Of a DNA stretch of 64,000 nt, positions 26,640 to 40,447 are shown one piece after another. The stretch's first letter is position 1, and every line of letters begins with the position of its first letter. The position numbers were made by a program, and so were the translations under genes. The notes under the pieces are model-generated. The model was not told the origin of the DNA, searched no databases, and worked only from the letters and a program-made list of their open reading frames with translations. The stretch covers positions 62,001 to 126,000 of the forward strand of contig NZ_JAHKKS010000006.1 of assembly GCF_019737615.1 (NCBI RefSeq). The letters are read 5' to 3'. The stretch is from Sphingobium xanthum. Lineage in GTDB: Bacteria; Pseudomonadota; Alphaproteobacteria; Sphingomonadales; Sphingomonadaceae.

Positions 26640-28055
26640 CTAGCCGATGCTGTAAGGCACGACGCCGCGATGGCTCCGATCGATCCGGATCGGGCGGTCG
26701 AGCGGCGGAAAGGCGCGCTGGTCGCAGCCTTCGCGCGGGCACAGGCGACAGGTCATGCCGATCGGCGTCGCCGCCGCCTCGTCGGTGAGGCGCAGGCCGT
26801 CCGCATAGACGAAGTTCGCCGCATGCTCGATCTCGCAGCCGAGCGCGACGGCATAACGGCGCGGCTCGCGCGCATAGCTGCCCGAGGGTTTCACCAGCCC
26901 CTTGGCCATCGAGACATAGCGCATCCCGTCCGGCATCTCGGCCAGCTGTACGACGATCCGGTCCGGGATCGCCACCGCCTCATGCACGCCCCAGAGCGGG
27001 CAGGCGCCGCCGAAGCGCGCGAACTGCAGCCGCGTGGCGCTGTGGCGCTTGGTGATGTTGCCCGCCATGTCGATGCGGCAGAAGAAGAAGGGGATGCCGC
27101 GCTGGCCGGCCCGCTGGAGCGTCGAAAGGCGATGGCAGGCCTGCTCGAAGCTGGCGCCGAACTGACGCGCCAGCGGATCGATGTCGTGGCGCAGGTCCCG
27201 CGCCGCCTGCCGGAAGGCGCCATAAGGCATGAGCAACGCCCCGGTCGCGTAATTGGCGAGACCGAGAAAGAGCAGCCGATCGGCGACCGGATCGCCGAGT
27301 TGCGCCTCCATCGCGATGCGCTTCATTTCCTCGCCCAGCTCGAACTGCATGAACTGGTTGGCGAGCTGAAAGGCGCGGCTGGGGGCGGGCAGGGCGGCAT
27401 TGACGGTGAGCTGACGCGCGCTTGCATCATAGGAGCGCATGAGCGTCGGATCGTTCTCGCTGAGCCGACTGCCGCAGCCATGGCGCTCGGCAAGCGCTGA
27501 GACCAGGCGCGCGGCATTGTTGGCGCCGCCGAGGCCGAGCGCTCCGTTCAGCTCCTCAGCCGCGACATCGAGCTCGTGAATATAGTTGCCGGCCTCGTGA
27601 AACCAGTCGCGCACCATTTCCCAGGGCGCGCGAGCGGCGGGCGCAGCATCGCCGGCAATCGCCTCCTCCATCATGGCAAGGCGCTCCTGCGTCTGGCGCA
27701 GCGCATGATGCAGCTCGACATAGCGGGCCGCGAAATCGGGATATTGCAGGTGAAGCCGCTCGGCGCGCTCCGGGTCCGGCGGGGGCGAGCCGAGGCCGGG
27801 ATTGGCCAGCGCCCAGTTGAACGCGCCGAGCAATTGCTCCTCGGCACGCTCGTCGAACGAGGACCAGTCGAGCGGAAAGGCGCTGGCGAGCGCGGCCTTC
27901 ACCTTGGCGGTCAGCGGACGATCGTCATTCTCCAGCTGGGAGAGATAGGAGACCGAAATGCCGAGCAACTGGGCCATGGCGGCCTGGTCCATCCGCGCAT
28001 CGAGCCGGAGCTGGCGGACCTTCTGTCCGACGAAGAGGCGTGTGCCGCGAGCCAT
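26640..28055 (-). CDS. pccR: PccR/ScfR-family XRE regulator of propionyl-CoA carboxylase genes
   Basis: The 471-residue regulator has an N-terminal XRE helix-turn-helix (about 9-62; VGQKVRQLRLDARMDQAAMAQLLGIS...YLSQLENDDRP), a central IrrE/ImmA-like region (residues about 170-270) and the C-terminal short-chain fatty-acyl regulator domain with Cys ligands in TCRLCPREGCDQRAFPP. In Rhodobacter sphaeroides PccR of this family controls propionyl-CoA carboxylase. Here it is divergent from pccB, which strongly supports the same role. ATG 28055 has an AAGG site. Confidence 0.9.
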   Translation of the reverse strand: MARGTRLFVGQKVRQLRLDARMDQAAMAQLLGISVSYLSQLENDDRPLTAKVKAALASAFPLDWSSFDERAEEQLLGAFNWALANPGLGSPPPDPERAERLHLQYPDFAARYVELHHALRQTQERLAMMEEAIAGDAAPAARAPWEMVRDWFHEAGNYIHELDVAAEELNGALGLGGANNAARLVSALAERHGCGSRLSENDPTLMRSYDASARQLTVNAALPAPSRAFQLANQFMQFELGEEMKRIAMEAQLGDPVADRLLFLGLANYATGALLMPYGAFRQAARDLRHDIDPLARQFGASFEQACHRLSTLQRAGQRGIPFFFCRIDMAGNITKRHSATRLQFARFGGACPLWGVHEAVAIPDRIVVQLAEMPDGMRYVSMAKGLVKPSGSYAREPRRYAVALGCEIEHAANFVYADGLRLTDEAAATPIGMTCRLCPREGCDQRAFPPLDRPIRIDRSHRGVVPYSIG

Positions 28056-28106
28056 GAACCTTGTCTTCCTGCGGTTAGTTCCGAGTCTTTTGCTAATCCG
28101 CAGAAT

Positions 28107-28195
28107 GCAATTTTGCAACTCCGCAATTTTGCAAATCCGGTGCGTGACAAAGCCGAAAACGGGGAATATTCAACGCTTCGCAATTTCGCAACGCC
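28107..28195. promoter_or_regulatory. Putative PccR operator array (three 16-bp GCAA repeats)
   Basis: Copies 1 and 2 are adjacent direct repeats at 28107-28122 and 28123-28138, both GCAATTTTGCAA followed by CTCC or ATCC (15 of 16 identical). Copy 3 at 28180-28195 reads GCAATTTCGCAACGCC. A related half-site TTTTGCTAATCC lies at 28088-28099. The GCAA cores recur every 8 bases. From memory, Rhodobacter PccR binds TTTGCAAA-type repeats, which are clearly related. The array sits between the divergent pccR and pccB starts. Confidence 0.75.
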
Positions 28196-28215
28196 TTTGC
28201 TGATCGAGAAACGCC

Positions 28216-29734
<1,519 letters not shown>

Positions 29735-29754
<20 letters not shown>

Positions 29755-30019
29755 CGCCTCGGATTTCCTTCCGTTGGCCATTATCGGCTTTGTGTCGGCA
29801 GTCGGTTTTTTCTTTCGGCATAGAGAGCTTCGTCGTCTCGCACAGTCAAAGGAGAACATGACCATCGACGGCTGGATACACAGCCACGCGAACGATCGTG
29901 CCGACTGGGAGGAAGCTCACGAGAACGCGGCGAAAGCGCTGCGTCGAGAAGCGGGAGGGCTTTTCCTGTTTGTGGCGCTGATGGTCGCCGTGGCGGCCGC
30001 GTTCAAATGGCTTTTTTAG
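29735..30019 (+). CDS. Small two-helix membrane protein, unknown
   Basis: A 94-residue protein with membrane helices at about residues 9-26 and 74-93 and a charged middle segment ([44 protein letters not shown], split here across domains). It overlaps the 3' end of pccB by 20 bases and GGAAG precedes the ATG, so it is translated from the pcc transcript. A 7-bp stem (30006-30012 with 30018-30024) straddles its stop codon. Function unknown. Confidence 0.65.
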
Positions 30020-30086
30020 CCATTCAGCGCTTCGTTCCCTGATAGAACTAAGCATCTAGAACTTATCCTCGAATAGTGGACTCGTT

Positions 30087-31259
30087 ATGACCCTCATCCT
30101 CTCCTATGCCCGCACGCCCATGGGCAGCTTCCAGGGCAGCCTCTCCGGCGCCACGGCCACCGAACTGGGCGCGGCGGCAGTCAAGGCGGCGGTCGAGCGT
30201 GCCGGTGTTGATCCGGCGGCGGTCGAGCGCTGCTATATGGGCTGTGTGCTCCCCGCCGGGCTCGGCCAGGCGCCGGCGCGGCAGGCGACGCGGGGGGCGG
30301 GGCTTCCCGATCATGTCGAGGCGACGACGGTCAACAAGATGTGCGGCAGCGGCATGAAGGCGGCGATGATGGCAGCCGATGCCATCGCGGCGGGCTCCGC
30401 GCAGATCATCGTCGCGGGCGGCATGGAGAGCATGTCCAACGCGCCCTATCTCATGAAGAAGCATCGCGCCGGCGCGCGTATCGGCCATGACACGGTCTAT
30501 GACCATATGATGCTGGATGGCCTCGAAGATGCCTATGAGCCGGGCAAGGCCATGGGCGTCTTCGCCGAGGCGACGGCGCGGGACTATCAATTCACCCGCG
30601 AGGCGCAGGATGCCTATGCGATCGAATCTCTCACGCGCGCTCAAAAAGCACAAACAAGTGGCTGGTTCGAAAAAGAAATAACGTCCGTCGAAATTGCGAC
30701 GCGCAAGGGCAGAGAGACCGTCGCGCAGGACGAGCAGCCGCTGAAGGGCGACCCGTCCAAGATCCCCGGCCTGCGTCCCGCCTTCCTCAAAGACGGCACG
30801 ATCACGGCCGCCAATGCCAGCTCCATCTCGGACGGCGCGGCCGCCCTGCTGCTGGCGCCGGCCTCGCTCGCGGAGGCGCAAGGCCTGAACGCGGTGGCGC
30901 GCATCGTCGGCCATACAGCGCATGCCCGGCTGCCCGCCCATTTCACCACGGCGCCGGTCGGCGCGATCGAGAAGCTGCTGGCCCGCACCGGCTGGAGCAT
31001 CGGCGATGTCGACCTGTTCGAGATCAACGAGGCCTTCGCGGTCGTGACCATGGCGGCCATGCACGATCTCGCCATTCCGCACGAGAAGGTGAACATTCAT
31101 GGCGGCGCGACGGCGATGGGGCATCCCATCGGCGCCTCGGGCGCGCGCATCCTCGCGACCCTGCTGTCCGCCTTGGAGCGCACCGGCGGCAAGCGCGGCA
31201 TTGCCTCGCTCTGCATCGGCGGCGGTGAGGCGACGGCGATGGCGGTGGAGCTGATCTGA
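30087..31259 (+). CDS. Acetyl-CoA C-acyltransferase (thiolase)
   Basis: The 390-residue thiolase carries the nucleophile Cys86 in NKMCGSGMK, NEAFAVV, the [16 protein letters not shown] histidine loop and the second cysteine Cys376 in CIGGGEA. Thiolases cleave 3-ketoacyl-CoA or condense two acetyl-CoA; position inside the propionyl-CoA cluster favours a degradative role, for example yielding propionyl-CoA plus acetyl-CoA. It overlaps the epimerase gene by one base. Confidence 0.93.
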   Translation: MTLILSYARTPMGSFQGSLSGATATELGAAAVKAAVERAGVDPAAVERCYMGCVLPAGLGQAPARQATRGAGLPDHVEATTVNKMCGSGMKAAMMAADAIAAGSAQIIVAGGMESMSNAPYLMKKHRAGARIGHDTVYDHMMLDGLEDAYEPGKAMGVFAEATARDYQFTREAQDAYAIESLTRAQKAQTSGWFEKEITSVEIATRKGRETVAQDEQPLKGDPSKIPGLRPAFLKDGTITAANASSISDGAAALLLAPASLAEAQGLNAVARIVGHTAHARLPAHFTTAPVGAIEKLLARTGWSIGDVDLFEINEAFAVVTMAAMHDLAIPHEKVNIHGGATAMGHPIGASGARILATLLSALERTGGKRGIASLCIGGGEATAMAVELI

Positions 31260-31699
31260 TGAAGCTCGGCCGCCTCAACCACATTGGCGTGGCGACGCCC
31301 TCCATTGACGCGTCGGTCGCCTTCTGGCGTGACGTCATGGGCGCGACGCGGATCGGCGCGCCGTTCGACATGTCGGCGCAGGGCGTGCGCGTGTGTTTCG
31401 TCGAGACGCCGGGCGAGGGTGGCACGGCGGGCACGCAGATCGAGCTGCTGGAGCCGCTGGGCGAGGCCTCGCCGATTACGAGCTTTTTGGAGAAGAACCC
31501 GCAGGGCGGGCAGCATCATATGGCGTATGAAGTGCCGGACATCGGCGCCGCGAAGGCCTGGTTCGAGGGGCAGGGCAAGCGCGTGCTGGGTGAGCCGCGT
31601 CTCGGCGCACACGGCACGCTCGTTTTCTTCTTACATCCCAAAGATATGAACGGTGTTCTTACCGAGATCATGGAAGAGCCGAAGGGAGCCAGCCATTGA
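31259..31699 (+). CDS. mce: Methylmalonyl-CoA epimerase
   Basis: The epimerase turns (S)- into (R)-methylmalonyl-CoA, linking PccAB to the mutase. The 146-residue protein is a vicinal oxygen chelate fold with metal ligands in LNHIGVA, GGQHHMAYEV and LTEIMEE, plus PKDMNGVL. The length and order of motifs match this family. It starts one base before the thiolase stop ends and its own stop overlaps the next start (TTGA), so the block is tightly coupled. Confidence 0.93.
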   Translation: MKLGRLNHIGVATPSIDASVAFWRDVMGATRIGAPFDMSAQGVRVCFVETPGEGGTAGTQIELLEPLGEASPITSFLEKNPQGGQHHMAYEVPDIGAAKAWFEGQGKRVLGEPRLGAHGTLVFFLHPKDMNGVLTEIMEEPKGASH

Positions 31700-32469
31700 C
31701 CGATATCCTGCTCTCCATGTTCGAAGACGGCGTGCTGACGCTGATGCTCAATCGCCCGGAGCGGCTGAATGCGCTCTCGACCGAACTGCTGGTCGACCTC
31801 ACCGAGGCGCTGGAGGACGGCGTGGCGGCAGGCGCGCGGGCCGTGCTCATCACGGCGACCGGGCGGGCCTTCTGCTCGGGCGCGGATTTGGCGGGCGACG
31901 GCGGCATCAGTGCCGATCTCGGCGAGACGCTGGAAACCTATTATCATCCGCTGTTCGAGCGACTGGCGAGCCTCGACATTCCCGTGGTGAGCGCGATCAA
32001 CGGCCCGGCGGTCGGCGCGGGTGCGGCGCTGGCGCTGGCGGCGGACATTGTCGTGATGGCGCGCTCGGCTTACTTCCAGCTCGGCTTCGTCAATATCGGG
32101 CTGGTGCCCGACGCCGGCGCGACCTGGCTGATCGCCAAGAGCGCCGGGCGGGCCAAGGCGCTGGAAATGGCGCTGCTCGGCGAGCGGTTGTCGGCAGAGG
32201 AAGCGCGGGACGCCGGCCTCGTGGCGCGTGTCGTCGACGATGCGGCGCTGGAAGGCGAGGGGCTGGCGATCGCCCGGCGTCTGGCGGACGGGCCGACGAT
32301 CTCGGTGGGGCTGATCCGCAAGCAGGTGGCGGCCGCGCTGAATGCGACCCTGGCCGAAACGATGGCGATTGAGGCGAAACATCAGACACTTGCCGGGCGC
32401 ACGTCCGATTTCCGCGAAGGTGTCATGGCCTTCCTCAACAAGCGCGCGCCGCAGTTCCGGGGCGAATAG
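31696..32469 (+). CDS. Enoyl-CoA hydratase/isomerase family protein
   Basis: A 257-residue crotonase-fold protein with [12 protein letters not shown], the oxyanion-hole segment [12 protein letters not shown] and [22 protein letters not shown], followed by [18 protein letters not shown]. The exact substrate is unclear; a Glu at the usual first catalytic position is not evident, while the Asp-Gly DAGATW region resembles PaaG-type isomerases. The start TTG overlaps the epimerase stop and its stop overlaps the mutase start. Confidence 0.88.
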   Translation: MTDILLSMFEDGVLTLMLNRPERLNALSTELLVDLTEALEDGVAAGARAVLITATGRAFCSGADLAGDGGISADLGETLETYYHPLFERLASLDIPVVSAINGPAVGAGAALALAADIVVMARSAYFQLGFVNIGLVPDAGATWLIAKSAGRAKALEMALLGERLSAEEARDAGLVARVVDDAALEGEGLAIARRLADGPTISVGLIRKQVAAALNATLAETMAIEAKHQTLAGRTSDFREGVMAFLNKRAPQFRGE

Positions 32470-34598
32470 TGACCGAGACGCCCGCCCCCGAGGACTGGAA
32501 GGCGCTCGCGGCGCGCGAGGTGAAGGGGCGTGATCTGACCTGGCAAACGCCGGAAAGAATCGCGGTCAAACCACTCTATACAAAAGACAATGCTACGGAC
32601 GCGGGCCTACCGGGCTTCGCGCCGTTTACGCGTGGCGTGCGGGCCTCCATGTATGCCGGGCGGCCCTGGACCATCCGGCAATATGCAGGCTTCTCGACGG
32701 CGGAAGAAAGCAACGCCTTCTACAAGCGTAACCTCGCGGCAGGGCAGAAAGGTCTGTCGGTCGCGTTCGACCTGGCCACGCACCGCGGCTATGACAGCGA
32801 TCATCCGCGCGTTCATGGCGATGTCGGCAAGGCGGGCGTGGCGATCGACACGGTCGAGGACATGAAGATCCTCTTCGACAGCATCCCGCTCGACGAAATG
32901 TCGGTCAGCATGACGATGAACGGGGCCGTGATCCCGGTTATGGCCTTCTACATCGTGGCAGCGGAAGAGCAGGGCGTCGCGCAGGCGGCGCTGACCGGGA
33001 CCATCCAGAACGACATCCTCAAGGAGTTCATGGTTCGGAATACCTATATCTATCCACCCGCGCCGAGTATGCGGATTGTTTCAGACATCTTCGCATATTG
33101 TTCGTCCAATATGCCGAAATTCAATAGTATTTCTATTTCCGGCTATCATATGCACGAGGCCGGAGCGACGGCGGTGCAGGAACTGGCCTTCACCATCGCC
33201 GACGGTATCGATTATGTGCGCGAGGGCGTGCGCTCGGGCCTCGATATCGATGAGTTTGCCGGGCGGCTGAGCTTCTTCTTCGGCATCGGCATGAACCTGT
33301 TCATGGAAGTGGCGAAGCTGCGCGCGGCGCGGCTCCTCTGGCATCGGGCGATGGCGAAGCTGGGCGCGCAGGACGAGCGTTCGAAGATGCTCCGCACCCA
33401 TTGCCAGACCAGCGGCGTCTCGCTGACCGAGCAGGACCCGTACAACAATGTCGTGCGCACGACGGTCGAGGCGCTGGCGGCGGTGCTGGGCGGCACGCAG
33501 TCGCTCCACACCAACAGCTTCGACGAGGCGCTGGCGCTGCCGACGGACTTCTCCGCCCGGATCGCCCGCAATACCCAGATCATCCTCGCCGAGGAGAGCG
33601 GCGTTACAAAGGTCGTCGATCCGCTCGGCGGCAGCTATTATGTCGAGGCGCTGACGGCGGAACTGGCCGAGGCGGCGCAGGCGCTGATCGACCGCGCCGA
33701 GGCGGAAGGCGGGATGAGCCGGGCGGTGGCGGCGGGCTGGCCCAAGGCGATGATCGAGGAAGCGGCGGCCGCCCGTCAGGCGCGGGTCGATCGGGGCGAG
33801 GATGTCATCGTGGGCGTCAACAAATATCGCCTGGCCGACGAGACGCCGATCGCCGTGCTGGAAGTCGACAACGCAGCCGTCCGTGCGGCGCAGATCGCCC
33901 GCATCAATCGCGTGAAGGCGGAGCGCGACGAGCTTGCCTGCCGGGCGGCGCTGGTGGCGCTGCGGGATGGCGCGGCGGGGACGGGCAATCTGCTCGCGCT
34001 GGCGGTCGATGCGGCCCGCGCCCGCGCGAGCTTGGGCGAGATCAGCGCAGCGATGGAAGAGGCGTTCGGACGTCATGACGCCGTGCCGAGCCCGGTCAGC
34101 GGCATCTATGGCGCGCCTTATGCGGGCGACAAGCGCTGGGAAGGCGTGGTCGAGGGGATCGAGGCGGTCGGGCGCCGTCTCGGGCGCAAGCCGCGCATCC
34201 TCGTCGCGAAGCTCGGGCAGGACGGGCATGACCGCGGCGCCAATGTCATCGCCTCGGCCTTTGGCGACATGGGTTTCGACGTCGTCAGCGGCCCGCTGTT
34301 CCAGACACCGCCCGAAGCCGTCGCCCTCGCGCTCGACAGCGATGTCGACATGATCGGCGTCTCCAGCCTTGCCGGCGGGCACAAGACCCTCATTCCCGAA
34401 CTGATCGAGCGGCTGCGCGAGGCAGGCCGTGCCGACATCAAGGTGATTGCCGGTGGCGTCATTCCGCCGCAGGACTATGAATCTCTGCGGGAGGCGGGGG
34501 TTCAGGGCATTTACGGGCCGGGCACGAATGTCGTCCAGGCCGCCGAGGATTTGCTCCGTCTACTCGGTCACAACCTGCCGGTGCCGGGCGATGCATGA
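32469..34598 (+). CDS. scpA: Methylmalonyl-CoA mutase (single-chain)
   Basis: This adenosylcobalamin enzyme isomerises (R)-methylmalonyl-CoA to succinyl-CoA. The 709-residue chain has the TIM-barrel half ([72 protein letters not shown]) and the C-terminal B12 domain with DGHDRG (His587), GVSSLAGGH and [10 protein letters not shown]. The start is GTG 32469. It corresponds to the ScpA single-chain form. No meaB/argK G-protein chaperone gene occurs in the window. Confidence 0.97.
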   Translation: MTETPAPEDWKALAAREVKGRDLTWQTPERIAVKPLYTKDNATDAGLPGFAPFTRGVRASMYAGRPWTIRQYAGFSTAEESNAFYKRNLAAGQKGLSVAFDLATHRGYDSDHPRVHGDVGKAGVAIDTVEDMKILFDSIPLDEMSVSMTMNGAVIPVMAFYIVAAEEQGVAQAALTGTIQNDILKEFMVRNTYIYPPAPSMRIVSDIFAYCSSNMPKFNSISISGYHMHEAGATAVQELAFTIADGIDYVREGVRSGLDIDEFAGRLSFFFGIGMNLFMEVAKLRAARLLWHRAMAKLGAQDERSKMLRTHCQTSGVSLTEQDPYNNVVRTTVEALAAVLGGTQSLHTNSFDEALALPTDFSARIARNTQIILAEESGVTKVVDPLGGSYYVEALTAELAEAAQALIDRAEAEGGMSRAVAAGWPKAMIEEAAAARQARVDRGEDVIVGVNKYRLADETPIAVLEVDNAAVRAAQIARINRVKAERDELACRAALVALRDGAAGTGNLLALAVDAARARASLGEISAAMEEAFGRHDAVPSPVSGIYGAPYAGDKRWEGVVEGIEAVGRRLGRKPRILVAKLGQDGHDRGANVIASAFGDMGFDVVSGPLFQTPPEAVALALDSDVDMIGVSSLAGGHKTLIPELIERLREAGRADIKVIAGGVIPPQDYESLREAGVQGIYGPGTNVVQAAEDLLRLLGHNLPVPGDA

Positions 34599-34640
34599 TG
34601 TCGCCGGGTGCTGGGCCATGAGTGAGAGGAGGATCAGTTC

Positions 34641-35924
34641 ATGACGCAGCAGCTCGACACGCTCACAATTCATGCCGGCACGCAGCCGGACCCGACGACC
34701 AACGCCCGCATCACGCCGATCTACCAGACCGCATCCTATGTGTTCGACGATGTCGATCATGCCGCCCGGCTCTTCAATCTCGAAGAATTCGGCAACGTCT
34801 ATACGCGGCTGATGAACCCCACCAACGACGTGCTCGAAAAGAAGATCGCGGCGCTCGAAGGTGGCGTCGCCGGTCTTGCCGTCGCCTCGGGCCATGCCGC
34901 GCAGTTCATCGCCTTCCACACATTGATGGAGCCGGGCTGCCATATCGTCGCCGCCAGGAAGCTCTATGGCGGCTCGCTCAACCAGATCGGCCTCAGCTTC
35001 AGGAAATTCGGCTGGGAGGCGAGCTTCGTCGATGCGGACGATCCGGCCAATGTCGCGGCTGCGATCACCGACAAGACCCGCTGCGTCTTCATCGAGAGTC
35101 TCGCCAATCCGGGCGGCGTCGTTCAGGACATCGCGGCGATCGCCAAAGTGGCGCATGATGCCGGTGTCCCGCTCATCGTCGACAACACGCTGGCGACGCC
35201 GATGCTGTGCCGGCCGATCGAGCATGGCGCCGACATCGTCGTCCATTCGACCACCAAGTTCCTGAACGGCCATGGCAACTCGATCGGCGGCCTGATCGTG
35301 GACAGTGGCCGGTTCGACTGGGGGGCTTCGGACAAATATCCCGCGCTGACCAAGCCCAATCCCTCCTATCACGGCATGGTGCTGCACGAGGCGCTGAAGC
35401 CCATTGGCCCGATCGCCTTCATCATCGGTTGCCGCGTGCTGGGCCTGCGCGATCTTGGCCCCTGCATGTCGCCGATGAACGCCTTCCTGACATTGACTGG
35501 CATGGAGACGCTGGCTCTGCGCATGGACCGGCATTGCAGCAACACGCTGGCGCTGGCGCAATGGCTGCAGAAGCACCCGAAGGTCGACTGGGTGAGCTAT
35601 GCCGCTCTGCCGGGTGACAAATATCATGATCTCTGCCAGCGCTATCTCGGTGGCCGGGGCGGCGCTGTGTTCACCTTCGGCGTCAAGGGCGGCTATGATG
35701 CAGGCGTGAAGCTGGTCTCCTCGGTCAAGCTGTTCAGCCATCTCGCCAATATCGGCGATACGCGCTCGCTCATCATCCATCCCTCATCGACCACGCACCG
35801 CCAGCTCGAGGAAGGCGCACAGATCGAGGCCGGGGCAGGGCCGGACGTCGTGCGCGTCTCCGTCGGCATCGAGCATATCGACGACATCATCGCCGATCTG
35901 TCCCAGGCGCTGGACCAGATTTGA
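34641..35924 (+). CDS. metY: O-acetylhomoserine sulfhydrylase
   Basis: MetY makes homocysteine from O-acetylhomoserine and sulfide. The 427-residue PLP enzyme has TLTIHAGTQPDP, YQTASYVF, YTRLMNPTN, the PLP lysine Lys206 in HSTTKFLNGHG, and the long insert QRYLGGRGGAVFTFG typical of MetY. GAGAGGAGG precedes ATG 34641. With metZ at 13 kb the genome has two sulfhydrylases with different acyl preferences. Its place in the propionate cluster is unexplained. Confidence 0.94.
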   Translation: MTQQLDTLTIHAGTQPDPTTNARITPIYQTASYVFDDVDHAARLFNLEEFGNVYTRLMNPTNDVLEKKIAALEGGVAGLAVASGHAAQFIAFHTLMEPGCHIVAARKLYGGSLNQIGLSFRKFGWEASFVDADDPANVAAAITDKTRCVFIESLANPGGVVQDIAAIAKVAHDAGVPLIVDNTLATPMLCRPIEHGADIVVHSTTKFLNGHGNSIGGLIVDSGRFDWGASDKYPALTKPNPSYHGMVLHEALKPIGPIAFIIGCRVLGLRDLGPCMSPMNAFLTLTGMETLALRMDRHCSNTLALAQWLQKHPKVDWVSYAALPGDKYHDLCQRYLGGRGGAVFTFGVKGGYDAGVKLVSSVKLFSHLANIGDTRSLIIHPSSTTHRQLEEGAQIEAGAGPDVVRVSVGIEHIDDIIADLSQALDQI

Positions 35925-35959
35925 GGTGGCGGACGGATGAGGTTTCATTGATAGGAATT

Positions 35960-36037
35960 CCGTTCGTCCTGAGCTTGTCGAAGGACCGTTTTTCTTTTCA
36001 GAACAGGACAGGGCTTCGACAAGCCAGCCCGAACGGA
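35960..36037. repeat. REP-like inverted repeat, same family as 19203-19319
   Basis: The left arm starts CCGTTCGTCC and includes GAGCTTGTCGAAGGAC; the right arm is GGGCTTCGACAAGCCAGCCC ending CGAACGGA. The loop contains TTTTTCTTTT, so the left arm followed by T could also act as a weak terminator. It fills the metY-bioB gap. Confidence 0.85.
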
Positions 36038-36044
36038 GTGTTTT

Positions 36045-37043
36045 ATGAGTAAAGCCCGCACCGACTGGACACGCGAGGAGATCACCGCGCTGTTCGATCT
36101 GCCGTTCATGGACCTGCTCCATGAGGCGCAGACGATCCACCGCGCGCATCATCCGCGCAACGAGGTGCAGCTTTCTACGCTCCTGTCGATCAAGACCGGT
36201 GGTTGCCCGGAGGATTGCGGCTATTGCAACCAGTCGGTCCATGCCGAAACCGGCCTCAAGGCGACCAAGCTCATGGACGTGCGCGCCGTCATGCAGGCGG
36301 CGGCGCAGGCCAAGGATGCGGGCTCCGGCCGTTTCTGCATGGGTGCGGCCTGGCGCAATCCCAAGGACCGCGACATGCCCGCTCTGGTCGAGATGGTGAA
36401 GGGCGTCCGTGCCATGGGCATGGAGACCTGCATGACGCTCGGCATGCTGACGCCCAAGCAGGCCGATATGCTCGCGGAGGCGGGCCTCGATTACTACAAT
36501 CACAATATCGACACTGCGCCCGAGAAATATGCGGAAGTCATCACCACGCGAACCTTCGCGGATCGCATGGACACGCTGGAAGCCGTGCGCTCGGCCGGCA
36601 TCAACGTGTGCTGCGGCGGCATCGTCGGCATGGGCGAGACCCGCGCGGACCGGATCGGGTTCATCCACGCTCTCTCAACAATGCCGCATCCCGAGAGCGT
36701 GCCGATCAACGCGCTGGTGCCGGTCAAGGGCACAGTGCTCGGCGACATGCTGGAAGGAACGCCGCTCGCGAAGATCGACGAGATCGAGTTCGTGCGGACG
36801 GTCGCCGTGGCGCGCATCACCATGCCCGCCTCGATGGTCCGCCTCTCGGCCGGCCGCGAAAGCATGAGCGAAGCCTGCCAGGCGCTCTGCTTCATGGCCG
36901 GCGCGAACAGCATCTTCACCGGCGACAAGCTGCTCACCACGCCCAATGCCGGCGACGACAAGGATGCGCTGCTGCTCGGCAAGCTCGGCATCACGCCGAT
37001 GCAGGCCGCGCCGCACGGGCATCTGGAGGAAGCGGCGGAGTGA
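36045..37043 (+). CDS. bioB: Biotin synthase
   Basis: BioB is a radical-SAM enzyme that inserts sulfur into dethiobiotin. The 332-residue protein has the [4Fe-4S] motif [13 protein letters not shown] (Cys54, Cys58, Cys61), [40 protein letters not shown] and MVRLSAGRE, with conserved cysteines and arginine for the second cluster. Biotin is the cofactor of PccA, encoded three genes downstream, which rationalises its placement. No other bio genes are present here. Confidence 0.97.
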   Translation: MSKARTDWTREEITALFDLPFMDLLHEAQTIHRAHHPRNEVQLSTLLSIKTGGCPEDCGYCNQSVHAETGLKATKLMDVRAVMQAAAQAKDAGSGRFCMGAAWRNPKDRDMPALVEMVKGVRAMGMETCMTLGMLTPKQADMLAEAGLDYYNHNIDTAPEKYAEVITTRTFADRMDTLEAVRSAGINVCCGGIVGMGETRADRIGFIHALSTMPHPESVPINALVPVKGTVLGDMLEGTPLAKIDEIEFVRTVAVARITMPASMVRLSAGRESMSEACQALCFMAGANSIFTGDKLLTTPNAGDDKDALLLGKLGITPMQAAPHGHLEEAAE

Positions 37044-37057
37044 TGTCGCCGCAGTTT

Positions 37058-37151
37058 CGTCATGCTGAACTTGTTTCAGCATCCATCCTGCGGCCTCAAA
37101 CGAAGGTATGCGGTGAAGAATGGACCCTGAAACAAGTTCAAGGTGACGAAG
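37058..37151. repeat. REP-like inverted repeat (TGAACTTGTTTCAG family)
   Basis: The left arm begins TTCGTCATGCTGAACTTG and includes TTTCAGCATCCAT; the right arm at 37124-37151 is GACCCTGAAACAAG then TTCAAGGTGACGAA, its imperfect reverse complement. It occupies most of the space between bioB and the LprI-like gene. Confidence 0.85.
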
Positions 37152-37167
37152 GTGAGGGAGCCGCTCG

Positions 37168-37563
37168 ATGATCGGCCTCGCATTGTTCGCTCTTGCCGCA
37201 GCCGCCGAGCCCAAGCTCAACTGCGACGATCCGCAGACGCAGATGGAACTCAATTTCTGCGCGGCCGAGAATTACAAGCAGGCCGACGCCGAGCTGAACC
37301 GGCAATGGTCAGCGACCGCGGCCCGGATGCGCGAGCAGGACAAGGCAGCCTATGCGCCGAAGGACGGCCGGCCGGGTTACTATGCCGCGCTGCTGGAAGC
37401 GCAGCGGGCGTGGATCAGGTTCCGCGATCTCGAATGTCGGGTCGAGGGCTATGCGATGCGCGGCGGCAGCGCCGAGCCGATGATGATCAGCGGCTGTCTC
37501 GCCGCCGTCACGAAGGCGCGCACGGCGCAGCTCAAGGAAATCGTCGCGGCATACGAGCCATGA
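37168..37563 (+). CDS. LprI-family (DUF1311) secreted protein
   Basis: The 131-residue protein starts with a short hydrophobic signal sequence (MIGLALFALAAAAE), then the DUF1311 pattern: LNCDDPQTQMELNFCAAENYKQADAELNRQW, RAWIRFRDLECRVEGY and ISGCLAAVTKARTAQLKEI, with four cysteines. The family includes the mycobacterial lysozyme inhibitor LprI, but most members are unstudied. Its stop overlaps the ATG of the esterase gene. The link to propionate metabolism is not obvious. Confidence 0.88.
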   Translation: MIGLALFALAAAAEPKLNCDDPQTQMELNFCAAENYKQADAELNRQWSATAARMREQDKAAYAPKDGRPGYYAALLEAQRAWIRFRDLECRVEGYAMRGGSAEPMMISGCLAAVTKARTAQLKEIVAAYEP

Positions 37564-38386
37564 TGCGCCTCCGCCTTCTTGCCGGGCTGCTCTGCCTTGG
37601 CGCTCTCAACGCGGCTGACTTTGCGCCTGCCGCAGCGCAGGAGACAAAGCCGATTGTCATCGGCCAGTCCTATGAGCTTGCCTCGCCCGTCATGGGCGCG
37701 ACGCGCCGCATCAACATCTGGCTGCCGCCCGGCTATGAAAAGGGCACGCAGCGCTATCCGGTGCTCTATCTGCTGGACGGCGGCGTGGAGCAGGATTTCC
37801 ACCATATCAGCGGCATTGCGCAGCTCGGGACGATCGTCGGCACGACGAAGGACATGATCGTCGTCGGCATCGAGACGGTCGACCGGCGCAACGAACTGGC
37901 CTTTCCTCCGATAAGTGACGCCAAGCTCAAGGCGGACTATCCGACCGCCGGCCAGTCGGACCGGTTGCGCCGCTTCATCGCGCAAGACGTGAAGCCCTGG
38001 GTCGCGCAACGCTTCCGCACCAGCGGGCAGGGAGCGCTGATCGGGGAGTCGCTCGCCGGGCTGTTCGTGGTCGAGACCTTGCTCAAGCAGCCGGCTTTGT
38101 TCGACGATTATATCGCGATCAGTCCGAGCCTCTGGTGGGACAATGAGGCGCTGGTGAAAGCGGCGCCGGCGATGCTGCCCGGCACGAGCGGCCATCGTCT
38201 CTGGCTCACCGTCGCCAATGAGAAGGGCATGGGCGTCGCGCCGTTTGCGGAACTGCTCAAGGCGCATGCACCGGCCGGTCTCGATTGGACGTATCAGCCG
38301 CGCCCGGAGGAAACGCACGCCACCATCTATCATGGCGCCGCGCTTGCGGCGATCCGCGCGCTCTTCGTCGCGCCGGGAGAGGGACA

Positions 38387-38390
<4 letters not shown>
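37560..38390 (+). CDS. Secreted alpha/beta hydrolase (esterase D / IroE-like)
   Basis: A 276-residue protein with a signal peptide (LRLLAGLLCLGALNAADFAPAAAQ) and an alpha/beta hydrolase fold of the putative esterase family: RRINIWLPPGYEKG, YPVLYLLDGG, GIETVDRRNELAFP and the nucleophile elbow GESLAGLF. Segments ISPSLWWDNE and EETHATIYHGA fit the acid/His region. Members hydrolyse esters such as ferric siderophores or acylated sugars. It overlaps the LprI-like gene start to stop and its own stop overlaps pccA (TTGA). Confidence 0.85.

Positions 38391-40447
<2,057 letters not shown>

Noticed and set aside
34599..34640. SAM riboswitch before metY
   Set aside because: Only 42 bases separate scpA and metY; no aptamer could fit.
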